From Acidimicrobiia bacterium (GTDB lineage: Bacteria > Actinomycetota > Acidimicrobiia > Acidimicrobiales > Ilumatobacteraceae), in contig JACCUL010000409.1 of NCBI GenBank assembly GCA_013811855.1, positions 1 through 8,236 on the forward strand: DNA of 8,236 nt. The letters are read 5' to 3'. Positions 1 through 8,236 of the stretch are shown piece after piece; positions within the stretch are counted from its first letter, which is position 1; each line of letters starts with the position of its first letter. The notes under the pieces are model-generated. The model was not told the DNA's origin, made no database searches, and was given only the letters and a program-made list of their open reading frames with translations. Both the position numbers and the translations under genes were made by a program.

Positions 1-401
1 CTCGAGGTTCGGGCACGACAGGTTGACCTCGACGGCGACCACCTGCGCCGGCGCGGCGGCGAGCTGGTCGGCGGCGGCCCGGAACTCGTCGACGGATCGG
101 CCCCAGATGCTGGCCACCACGGTCGCCCCCTTGGCGACGAGCGCCGGCAAGGGGCCGGCCAGCCAGGCCTCGACGCCGGGTCCCTGCAGGCCGACGGCGT
201 TGAGCATGCCCTGCGGCGTCGGGTGGAGCCGGGGCGGCGGGTGGCCGTCCCAGGCGAACGCGGCCAAGGACTTGACGACCACGGCGCCCAGCGCGGCGAG
301 GTCGAGCGAGCCGGCCAGCTCGGCGCCGTAGCCGGCCGTCCCGGACGCCGTCATCACGGGGTTGGCGAGCGTCACCGACCCGATCTGCACGGGTCCCGCC
401 G

Positions 402-405
<4 letters not shown>
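1..405 (-). CDS. pyrD: Dihydroorotate dehydrogenase, class 1 (probably 1B), N-terminal part
   Basis: This enzyme oxidises dihydroorotate to orotate with FMN, the fourth step of UMP synthesis. Only the first 135 residues are in the window; the 3' end lies beyond base 1. Visible family signatures are N-P-V-M-T-A-S-G-T-A-G near residues 15-25, the FMN-site lysine K45 in VVVKS, G-M-L-N-A-V-G-L-Q-G-P-G near residues 66-77, and NLSCPN at 128-133. In that last motif C131 is the catalytic base; class 2 enzymes carry serine there, so this is class 1. The GLQ-x-PG signature fits the 1B (PyrDB) branch, which in known cases pairs with the Fe-S/FAD subunit PyrK to use NAD+. No pyrK is seen in the window. 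The GTG start overlaps the carB stop as GTGA, which implies translational coupling; no good Shine-Dalgarno is present. The family is certain and subclass 1B is likely. Confidence 0.93.
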
Positions 406-3687
<3,282 letters not shown>

Positions 3688-3688
<1 letters not shown>

Positions 3689-4920
3689 CAGCCGACCCCC
3701 CGCTCGGGGACCGGGAGCCCGACCGGCTCGTCGCCGGACATCGACCCGCCTACGGTGACCGCCGATCGCCCGCCCGCGCTCGTCATCCGGGCCAGGAACC
3801 GGTGGAACAGGTAGCGGCTGTCGTGCGGTCCGGGCCCGGCCTCCGGGTGGTGCTGCACGCCGAACGCGTTGGCGTCACGGGCCGCCAGGCCCTCGCACAC
3901 GCCGTCGTTGAGGTTGACGTGGGTGAGGTCGGCGACCCCGGCGATGGAGCCGACGGCGACGGCGAAGTTGTGGTTCTGGCTGGTGATCTCGATCGCCCCG
4001 GTGGTCAGGTCCTTGACCGGGTGGTTGGCGCCGTGGTGACCGAAGGCCAGCTTGACCGTGTCGCCGCCGAGTGCCCGGCCGAGCAGCTGGTGGCCGAGGC
4101 AGATGCCGAACACGGGGATGCCGGTGCCGAGCAACTCCTGGATGGCGGCGACCGGGCCGGGGAGCAGCGCGGGGTCGCCCGGCCCGTTGGAGAGGAACAC
4201 GCCGTCGGGCCGGCGGGCGACGACGTCGGCGGCCGGCGTTGACGCCGGCACCACCTCGACGACACCGAGCTCGGCGAGGTGGCGCAGGATCGTCCGCTTG
4301 ATGCCGAAGTCGTAGGCCACGACGCGGAACGGTCCGTCGCCGCCCACCGTGTACGGCTCGGCCGTGGTGACCGTCGACACGAGGTCGATGCCGTCTGTGC
4401 CCGGCTCGTCGGCCGCCGCGGCGGTGATCCGCGCCACGTCGTCGGCCGGGCCGATGGCACCGGGGATGGCGCCGGTCTCGCGGATCAGACGGGTCAGGCG
4501 ACGGGTGTCGACGCCGGTGATGCCCGGCACGTCGTAGCGCCGCAGCAACGAGTCGAGGTCGCCGGTCGAGCGCCGGCTGCTCGGTCGCCGGGCCAGCTCC
4601 CGCACGACCACGCCCCGGCAGAACAGCCGCCGGGCCTCGAAGTCGGCCAGGTTGACGCCGTAGTTGCCGATGTGCGGCGTGGTGAACGTGATGATCTGCC
4701 CGGCGTAGCTCGGGTCGCTGAGGATCTCCTGATAACCCGTCATGGCCGTGTTGAAGACGACCTCACCGGCGGCCGCGGTGGAAGCGCCGATGAGCTCGCC
4801 TTCGAACAACGTCCCATCGGCAAGGACGAGGATCCCGTCCGCCCGCCTCATTCTGCTCGTTGCAACCGGCTGGTTCGGGCCGGTTGCAACGAGCAGTTCG
4901 CTTCTTTTCGGGTCACTCAT
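3688..4920 (-). CDS. carA: Carbamoyl-phosphate synthase small (glutaminase) subunit
   Basis: CarA hydrolyses glutamine and passes ammonia to CarB. The 410-residue reading has the CPSase small-chain domain first (ILVLADGTLFEG, NTAMTGYQEILSDPSYAGQ, PHIGNYG) and a class I glutamine amidotransferase domain from about residue 200. The catalytic triad is C274 in FGICLGHQ, with H358 and E360 in QHHPEAGPGPHD. The start is ambiguous. ATG at 4920 overlaps the pyrC stop as ATGA and has a strong AAGGAG 10 nt upstream, but it adds 23 residues that E. coli CarA lacks. ATG at 4851 begins MRRADGILVLADG, matches the usual N-terminus and gives 387 residues, but has only a weak Shine-Dalgarno. I keep 4920 on the ribosome-site evidence. 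A perfect inverted repeat (4853-4896) lies in the extra codons. The C-terminus carries about 28 extra Gly/Ser/Pro-rich residues after the conserved domain. Confidence 0.96.
4853..4896. repeat. Perfect 18-bp inverted repeat with 8-nt loop
   Basis: The arms 4853-4870 and 4879-4896 are exact reverse complements, separated by TGGTTCGG. Each arm contains the 8-bp palindrome GTTGCAAC (4859-4866 and 4883-4890), with centres 24 bp apart. In the operon mRNA this would be a very stable hairpin ending one nucleotide before the internal carA ATG at 4851. There is no U-tract on its 3' side, so it is not a standard intrinsic terminator. If translated from 4920 it encodes the mirrored residues ELLVATGPNQPVATSR. 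It could be an RNA control element, a twin operator for a DNA-binding protein, or a small inserted palindromic element. Confidence 0.9.
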
Positions 4921-6209
4921 CGCTGGGCGACTCCTTCCATGACGACGACGTCACCGTGCAGGATCGTGTGGCGGACCCTGCCGCGCAGCGGACGACCGAC
5001 GTAGGGGGTGTTGCGGCTGCGGCTGGCCATCGCGGCCGGGCGGACCTGCCACTCCTCCGCCGGGTCGAAGACGGTGAGGTTTGCCGGCGCACCGGCGACG
5101 ATCGGGCCGCCGTGGCGGTCGGCCACGCCAGCGATGGCCGCCGGACGCCACGACAGGGCGCCGACGATGTCAGAGAGCGCCATGTCGAGGTGGGCCAGGG
5201 CCACGCCGAGCGCCGTCTCCAGCCCGAGCATCCCCGGCGGGGCGTCATCCAGCGGGCGTTCCTTGGCCTCGGCCGGGTGCGGCGCGTGATCGGTGGCGAT
5301 GGCGTCGATGGTGCCGTCGGCCAGCCCGGCGCGGATCGCCTCGACGTCGGCGACGGTCCGCAACGGCGGGTTGACCTTGAACACCGCGTCGTACCCGCGC
5401 AGCTCCTCCTCGGTCAGGCTGAAGTGGTGCGGCGCGGCCTCGGCGGAGACGGCCAGACCGTCGTCCTTGGCCCGCCGCACGAGCTCGACGCTGCGGGCCG
5501 TCGACAGGTGCAGCAGGTGGATGCGGGCGCCGGTGAGGCGGGCAAGCTCGATGTCGCGGTGGACCATCAGCTCCTCGGCCAGGGCCGGCCAGCCGGGCAG
5601 GCCGAGCTCGCTGCAGCAGCGACCCTCGTGCATCACCGCGCCGGTCGTCAGCCGGGCGACCTCGCAGTGCTGCGCCAGCACCATGTCCAGCCCGAGCGAG
5701 TACTCCATGGCCCGGCGCATCAGCAGCGGGTCCTGCACGCCGGTGCCGTCGTCGGTGAAGATGCGCACACCGGCGTCGACCAGCTCGGCGTATGGGGCCA
5801 GCGCGGTTCCGGCCCGGCCGACGGTGATGCACCCCGCCGGCAGCACCTCGCACAGCCCGGCCCGCCGCCCGAGGCCGCGGACGAGGTCGACGACGCCGCG
5901 GTGGTCCTGGGCCGGATCGGTGTTGGGCATCGCCACGACCGCCGTGTAGCCCCCGAGGGCGGCCGCCCGGGAGCCGGTCTCGACCGTCTCGGCCTCCTCG
6001 TGGCCGGGCTCGCGCAGGTGGGCGTGGAGGTCGACGAACCCCGGTGCGACCACGCACCCGGTGGCGTCGAGCACCGTGTCGTCGTCGGCGTCGGCGGCGT
6101 CGTCGTCGGCGCGCAGCTCGGCCACGACGCCATCGCGCACCACGACGGTGCAGGACCGCTCCCCCGTTGCGTCGATCACCCGCCCTCCGCGGACGACGAG
6201 ATCCCTCAT
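4917..6209 (-). CDS. pyrC: Dihydroorotase (type I, bacterial PyrC)
   Basis: This zinc amidohydrolase cyclises N-carbamoyl-aspartate to dihydroorotate. The product is 430 residues, a normal type I length. Visible motifs are the metal-site DLHAHLREPG with H62 and H64, GGYTAVVAMPNTDP (86-99), FTDDGTG around 151-157 (the aspartate metal ligand region of non-carboxylated-lysine enzymes), H181 in AQHCE, H234 in HLLHLST, the substrate loop KVNPPLR (278-284), the catalytic aspartate D307 in IATDHAPH, and GMLGLETALG. Residues 34-45 form an acidic Asp/Ala-rich loop encoded by an imperfect GTC/GGC run. The start is fixed by an in-frame TAG at 6243-6245 and by the usual M-x-x-L-V-x-x-G-G opening. It has no recognisable Shine-Dalgarno, unlike pyrR and carA, and its ATG lies in an inverted repeat. 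It follows pyrB after 130 nt and overlaps carA as ATGA. Confidence 0.97.
   Translation of the reverse strand: MRDLVVRGGRVIDATGERSCTVVVRDGVVAELRADDDAADADDDTVLDATGCVVAPGFVDLHAHLREPGHEEAETVETGSRAAALGGYTAVVAMPNTDPAQDHRGVVDLVRGLGRRAGLCEVLPAGCITVGRAGTALAPYAELVDAGVRIFTDDGTGVQDPLLMRRAMEYSLGLDMVLAQHCEVARLTTGAVMHEGRCCSELGLPGWPALAEELMVHRDIELARLTGARIHLLHLSTARSVELVRRAKDDGLAVSAEAAPHHFSLTEEELRGYDAVFKVNPPLRTVADVEAIRAGLADGTIDAIATDHAPHPAEAKERPLDDAPPGMLGLETALGVALAHLDMALSDIVGALSWRPAAIAGVADRHGGPIVAGAPANLTVFDPAEEWQVRPAAMASRSRNTPYVGRPLRGRVRHTILHGDVVVMEGVAQR
4931..4938 (-). promoter_or_regulatory. Strong Shine-Dalgarno for the upstream carA start
   Basis: The minus strand reads GGAAGGAG inside the last codons of pyrC (M-E-G-V-A-Q-R), 10 nt before ATG 4920. 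It is the best ribosome site in the operon apart from the pyrR one, and it is the main reason to favour the long carA start over ATG 4851. Confidence 0.7.
6077..6110. repeat. Imperfect GTC/GGC trinucleotide run within pyrC
   Basis: Repeated GTC and GGC triplets on the plus strand encode the acidic D-D-D-A-A-D-A-D-D-D stretch at PyrC residues 35-44, between two N-terminal beta strands of the amidohydrolase. It is probably a surface loop of low constraint, and its copy number may vary between strains. Confidence 0.6.
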
Positions 6210-6270
6210 TGGTGCACCATCGACGCATCCGACGACTTCGACCTATCCGAGACCACGAGGCACCAATGAG
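6205..6270. repeat. 11-bp inverted repeat containing the pyrC start codon
   Basis: CTCATTGGTGC (6205-6215) and GCACCAATGAG (6260-6270) are exact reverse complements 44 nt apart. The downstream mRNA copy contains the pyrC ATG (6207-6209), so pairing would bury the start codon. The 10-bp palindrome TGGTGCACCA (6210-6219) abuts the same ATG and offers a competing local or dimer fold. No Shine-Dalgarno is visible here. The arrangement looks like a translational switch, but that role is inference. Confidence 0.7.
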
Positions 6271-6339
6271 CGCGTCGCCGCAAAGCCGGCGACGAAAAAG
6301 CACCGTCATGCTCGTTCGCTCGCTCGAAGACTCGCTCCC
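6210..6339 (-). other. pyrB-pyrC intergenic spacer (130 nt), no gene seen
   Basis: This is the only sizeable gap inside an otherwise overlapping operon. From the pyrB stop it holds a GAGC/GAAC-rich degenerate tetranucleotide stretch (about 6310-6338), a short U run, an 8-bp hairpin and an 11-bp inverted repeat reaching the pyrC ATG. I found no convincing small ORF, promoter or PyrR-binding motif in it. Confidence 0.75.
6273..6294. repeat. Hairpin in the pyrB-pyrC gap
   Basis: The arms CGTCGCCG (6273-6280) and CGGCGACG (6287-6294) pair perfectly over 8 bp with a 6-nt loop. In the operon mRNA the hairpin is preceded, not followed, by five U residues (bases 6295-6299), so it lacks the form of an intrinsic terminator in the direction of transcription. 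On the plus strand it is followed by A residues, so it is not a terminator there either. It may be an RNA processing or stability element, or a copy of a dispersed intergenic repeat. Confidence 0.65.
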
Positions 6340-7275
6340 TCACGCGGTCGACTCCATGTCGTCGTGCGATCCCGACCCGAGCAGGTCGAACAAGACAGCC
6401 ATCCGCACAGCCACGCCGTTCGTCACCTGCTGGGTGATCACGGCGCCCGGCAGCTCGGCCGGGTCGACCTGGATCTCGACGCCCCGGTTCATCGGCCCAG
6501 GGTGCATGACGAGCGCATGCTCCTGCAGGCGAGCCGCCCGCGCCGGTGTCAACCCGAAGCGGGCGCTGTACTCGCGCAGGTCGGGGACGAGCGCCTCGCT
6601 CATCCGCTCCCGCTGCATCCGCAGCAGGTACAGCACGTCGACCTTGCCGACGAGGGCGTCGAGGTCGTCGGTGCACGGCACGTCGGTCGCCGGCGGCAGC
6701 AGCGTCGCCGGCGCCACGAGCGTCACGTCGGCGCCGAGCACCTGGAACACCTCGGTCACGCTGCGGGCGACCCGGCTGTGGCGGATGTCGCCGACGACGG
6801 CGACCTGGAGCCCGTCGAACCCGCCCGTGCGGCCGAGGGCCTGGCGCACGGTGTACGCGTCGAGCAGGGCCTGGGTCGGGTGGGCGTGCCAGCCGTCGCC
6901 GCCGTTGACGATGCTGGCGTTCGTCCACGCGCTGACCTGCCACGGCACGCCGCTCGAGCGGTGGCGGATGACGATCGCGTCGACGCCCATGGCGGCGATC
7001 GTCTCGACGGTGTCGCGCAGGCTCTCGCCCTTGTTGACGCTGGACTCCTTGACGGCGAACGTCATCACGTCGGCCGACAGGCGCCGGGCCGCCGTCTCGA
7101 ACGACAGGCGGGTGCGCGTCGAGTCCTCGAAGAACAGGTTGCACACGGTGCGGCCCCGCAGGGCCGGCACCTTCGGGTTGGGGCGCAGGTTGATCTCGAC
7201 CATGTGGTCGGTCAGGTCGAGCAGCCGGGCGACGGCGCCGGGACCGATCTCGGCGATCGAGCGGAGGTGCTTCAC
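6340..7275 (-). CDS. pyrB: Aspartate carbamoyltransferase catalytic subunit
   Basis: PyrB condenses carbamoyl phosphate with aspartate to N-carbamoyl-aspartate, the committed step. The 311-residue length matches the family. Motifs in order are the carbamoyl-phosphate loop FFEDSTRTRLSFE (S52-T-R-T-R56), the 80s loop SSVNKGES with K82, R104-H105, HPTQ at 132-135, GDIRHSRVARS near 165, LLRMQRERM, and the 240s-loop equivalent MHPGPMNRGVEI (257-268), which is of the PyrR-regulated Bacillus/actinobacterial kind. No regulatory pyrI is present, in keeping with control at the RNA level. The GTG start overlaps the pyrR stop as GTGA, so translation is probably coupled to pyrR. The open frame continues upstream through pyrR to 7821, but family alignment begins at M-K-H-L-R-S-I, which fixes the start. 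Confidence 0.97.
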   Translation of the reverse strand: MKHLRSIAEIGPGAVARLLDLTDHMVEINLRPNPKVPALRGRTVCNLFFEDSTRTRLSFETAARRLSADVMTFAVKESSVNKGESLRDTVETIAAMGVDAIVIRHRSSGVPWQVSAWTNASIVNGGDGWHAHPTQALLDAYTVRQALGRTGGFDGLQVAVVGDIRHSRVARSVTEVFQVLGADVTLVAPATLLPPATDVPCTDDLDALVGKVDVLYLLRMQRERMSEALVPDLREYSARFGLTPARAARLQEHALVMHPGPMNRGVEIQVDPAELPGAVITQQVTNGVAVRMAVLFDLLGSGSHDDMESTA

Positions 7276-7796
7276 GACCCGCTCTCGATCGTCACGCCGT
7301 CGGCCGTCACGTGCACGTCCTCGTCGAGGGCGGTCGGCAGGTTCTTGCCGACGAAGTCGGGGCGGATCGGCAGCTGGCGATGGCCCCGATCGACCATCAC
7401 GGCGAGCTGGACGGCGCGTGGCCGGCCGTACTCGCCGATGGCGTCGAGCCCGGCCCGCACGGTGCGACCGGTGAACAGCACGTCGTCGACGAGCACGACC
7501 GTGGCGCCGTCGAGCGGGACCGGGAGCTCGCTGCGCGCGGAGGGGACGACCGGCCGCAGGCCGATGTCGTCGCGGAACATGGTGGCGTCGATGCTGCCGA
7601 CCGGTACGGGACGCTCGATGCGGGCGATCTCGTCGCCCAGCGCCCGGGCCAGCCACACCCCGCCGCGCTCCAGGCCGATCAGCACCACGCCATCGACGCC
7701 CCGGTTGCGCTCCAGGACCTCGTGGGCCATCCGGGTCGTCGCCCGTCTGACGTCGTCTGGTCCGAGCACCCGCTTGGGCCGGGTCGCAGCACTCAT
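7272..7796 (-). CDS. pyrR: PyrR, pyrimidine operon RNA-binding regulator / uracil phosphoribosyltransferase
   Basis: PyrR binds a conserved hairpin in pyr mRNA when UMP or UTP is high and reduces expression of the operon; many PyrR proteins also have uracil phosphoribosyltransferase activity. The 174-residue protein has the type I PRTase fold: VVLIGLERGG near residue 37-46 and the PRPP-binding motif TVVLVDDVLFTGRT at 99-112, followed by R-A-G-L-D-A-I. The C-terminal P-I-R-P-D-F-V-G-K-N-L-P-T is characteristic of PyrR. ATG 7796 is preceded by a strong GGAAGG six nucleotides upstream, and a PyrR-type RNA loop lies directly before it, so the protein probably controls its own synthesis along with the operon. 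It is the first gene of the operon, and pyrB follows with a GTGA overlap. Confidence 0.97.
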   Translation of the reverse strand: MSAATRPKRVLGPDDVRRATTRMAHEVLERNRGVDGVVLIGLERGGVWLARALGDEIARIERPVPVGSIDATMFRDDIGLRPVVPSARSELPVPLDGATVVLVDDVLFTGRTVRAGLDAIGEYGRPRAVQLAVMVDRGHRQLPIRPDFVGKNLPTALDEDVHVTADGVTIESGS

Positions 7797-7802
7797 CGCA
7801 TC

Positions 7803-7808
7803 CCTTCC
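7803..7808 (-). promoter_or_regulatory. Shine-Dalgarno of pyrR
   Basis: The minus strand reads GGAAGG followed by GATGCG and the pyrR ATG. The first two G residues also belong to the 3' strand (ACGG) of the predicted PyrR hairpin, so regulator binding would directly block this ribosome site. Confidence 0.75.
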
Positions 7809-7837
7809 GTGCGGGCCTCACGGGACCCGCTTCACGG
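7807..7837 (-). promoter_or_regulatory. PyrR-binding RNA hairpin in the operon leader
   Basis: The core GGUCCCGUGAGGCC (7814-7827, minus strand) fits the known PyrR-binding consensus ARUCCNGNGAGGYU at every position except the outermost A-U pair, which is replaced by a compensatory G-C pair. The surrounding fold also matches the known architecture: lower stem CCGU (7834-7837) with ACGG (7807-7810), a purine bulge GAA on the 5' side, upper stem GCGGG (7826-7830) with CCCGC (7811-7815), and a G-A-rich loop. The lower stem runs into the Shine-Dalgarno, and no terminator hairpin or U-tract lies between it and pyrR. The likely mechanism is therefore repression of translation, as described for mycobacteria, not transcription attenuation. 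An alternative pairing, GGACC (7836-7840) with GGUCC (7823-7827), would disrupt the binding fold. Confidence 0.85.
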
Positions 7838-7845
7838 TCCGGGCG

Positions 7846-7851
7846 ACCCTA
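7846..7851 (-). promoter_or_regulatory. Candidate -10 element (TAGGGT)
   Basis: TAGGGT fits the actinobacterial TAnnnT -10 pattern and overlaps the TAG stop of the upstream gene. Transcription would begin about seven bases downstream, near 7839-7840, exactly at the foot of the PyrR hairpin. No good TTGAC-type -35 is visible 16-18 bp upstream, so this is weak evidence; the operon could also be read through from upstream. Confidence 0.3.
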
Positions 7852-8236
7852 ACAGCCGGTCGTGCCGGACGGGGCGGAGGACATGTCGCGCAGCGCGACC
7901 ACGCCGCCGGTCGCCGAGACGGCCACGGCGACGGGGCCGAACGTCCTGACCCCGGCCCGCACGAGCCCGTCGACGATCAGCACGGCCGACCGGTCGCCGA
8001 CGACGAGCGAGAACCGGCCCGGCCCGGCAGTCCACGACGACCGCTCGAACTCGACGAAGTCGCTCGACGACCACGCCTGGTCACCCGTCGCCGTGAGGTA
8101 CTGCACCTCGCCACGGCCGGTCAGGTCGTCGACGACGAACTGCACGGTCGAGTCGCCCAGGTCGCCCAGCGCGCCGTCGAGGCGGAGGCACGTCCCGGTG
8201 GCCAGCAGCAGGTCGGGCGGGGACGCGGTCCCGGCC
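7849..8236 (-). CDS. Hypothetical protein, C-terminal part (possible jelly-roll domain)
   Basis: An open frame enters from the right edge and ends at TAG 7849-7851, giving the last ~128 residues. I do not recognise the family. The sequence is rich in short hydrophobic strands alternating with turns (TVQFVVDDL, RFSLVVGDRSAVLIVDGL, VAVAVSATGGVVALRDM) and has two cysteines (C-L-R-L-D near its start and the C-terminal residue). The order 'R-F-S-L-V-V-x-D-x-x-A-V-L-x-V-D-G ... V-A-V-A-V-S-A-x-G-G-V-V-A-L-R-D' resembles the end of LamG/concanavalin-like beta-sandwich domains, which is a tentative reading. It has no obvious link to pyrimidine synthesis. It ends 52 nt before pyrR on the same strand, so co-transcription is possible. 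Codon use and GC look like the rest of the window. Confidence 0.7.
   Translation of the reverse strand, partial: AGTASPPDLLLATGTCLRLDGALGDLGDSTVQFVVDDLTGRGEVQYLTATGDQAWSSSDFVEFERSSWTAGPGRFSLVVGDRSAVLIVDGLVRAGVRTFGPVAVAVSATGGVVALRDMSSAPSGTTGC

Noticed and set aside
4853..4896. Intrinsic terminator between pyrC and carA
   Set aside because: No U-tract follows the stem on either strand, and it lies in the middle of a coupled operon.
4860..6269. Plus-strand open frame of 469 codons opposite pyrC
   Set aside because: It mirrors pyrC codon composition, shows no recognisable domain, and pyrC motifs are complete on the other strand.
6273..6294. Intrinsic terminator after pyrB
   Set aside because: The U run is on the 5' side of the hairpin in the direction of transcription, and A residues follow on the other strand.
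5245..6309. Minus-strand frame starting in the pyrB-pyrC gap (M-T-V-L-F-R-R-R)
   Set aside because: It runs into pyrC in the wrong frame and becomes arginine-rich nonsense. It has no ribosome site and no independent support as a small gene.
7276..7821. Upstream extension of the pyrB reading frame through pyrR
   Set aside because: The extra residues are an out-of-frame reading of pyrR. PyrB homology begins at the GTG at 7275.

Overview
The window is a very GC-rich bacterial segment holding one minus-strand operon for de novo pyrimidine (UMP) biosynthesis. In transcription order, from high to low coordinates, it reads: the 3' end of an unrelated gene, a short PyrR-type leader, pyrR, pyrB, pyrC, carA, carB, and the 5' end of pyrD. 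GC content, GTG starts, the gene order pyrR-pyrB-pyrC-carA-carB and a pyrR leader suited to translational control suggest a high-GC actinobacterium. An Acidimicrobiia-like lineage is possible, because a class 1 PyrD follows carB, but this placement is inference without any database search.

Region by region: 7849-8236 holds the C-terminal ~128 residues of an unrecognised beta-rich protein. 7797-7848 is a 52-nt leader with a near-consensus PyrR-binding loop directly upstream of the pyrR Shine-Dalgarno. pyrR (7272-7796) and pyrB (6340-7275) overlap by GTGA. A 130-nt gap (6210-6339) between pyrB and pyrC holds several inverted repeats, one of which contains the pyrC start codon. pyrC (4917-6209) and carA (3688-4920) overlap by ATGA, and a perfect 18-bp inverted repeat lies in the first codons of carA. 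carA and carB (402-3688) share one base (TGATG). carB is broken by an apparent single-base deletion near 2079-2083. pyrD (1-405) starts inside the carB stop (GTGA) and runs off the left edge.

Together the genes cover bicarbonate + glutamine -> carbamoyl phosphate (CarA/CarB), -> carbamoyl aspartate (PyrB), -> dihydroorotate (PyrC), -> orotate (PyrD). PyrR senses uridine nucleotides and probably represses translation of the operon from the leader.

The enzymes are ordinary. I see no new multi-gene system. The points worth a second look are RNA-level or structural: the PyrR leader, the perfect hairpin at the carA start, the inverted repeat containing the pyrC start, and the carB frameshift. The long plus-strand reading frames are GC-driven shadows of the operon, and I annotate no plus-strand gene.
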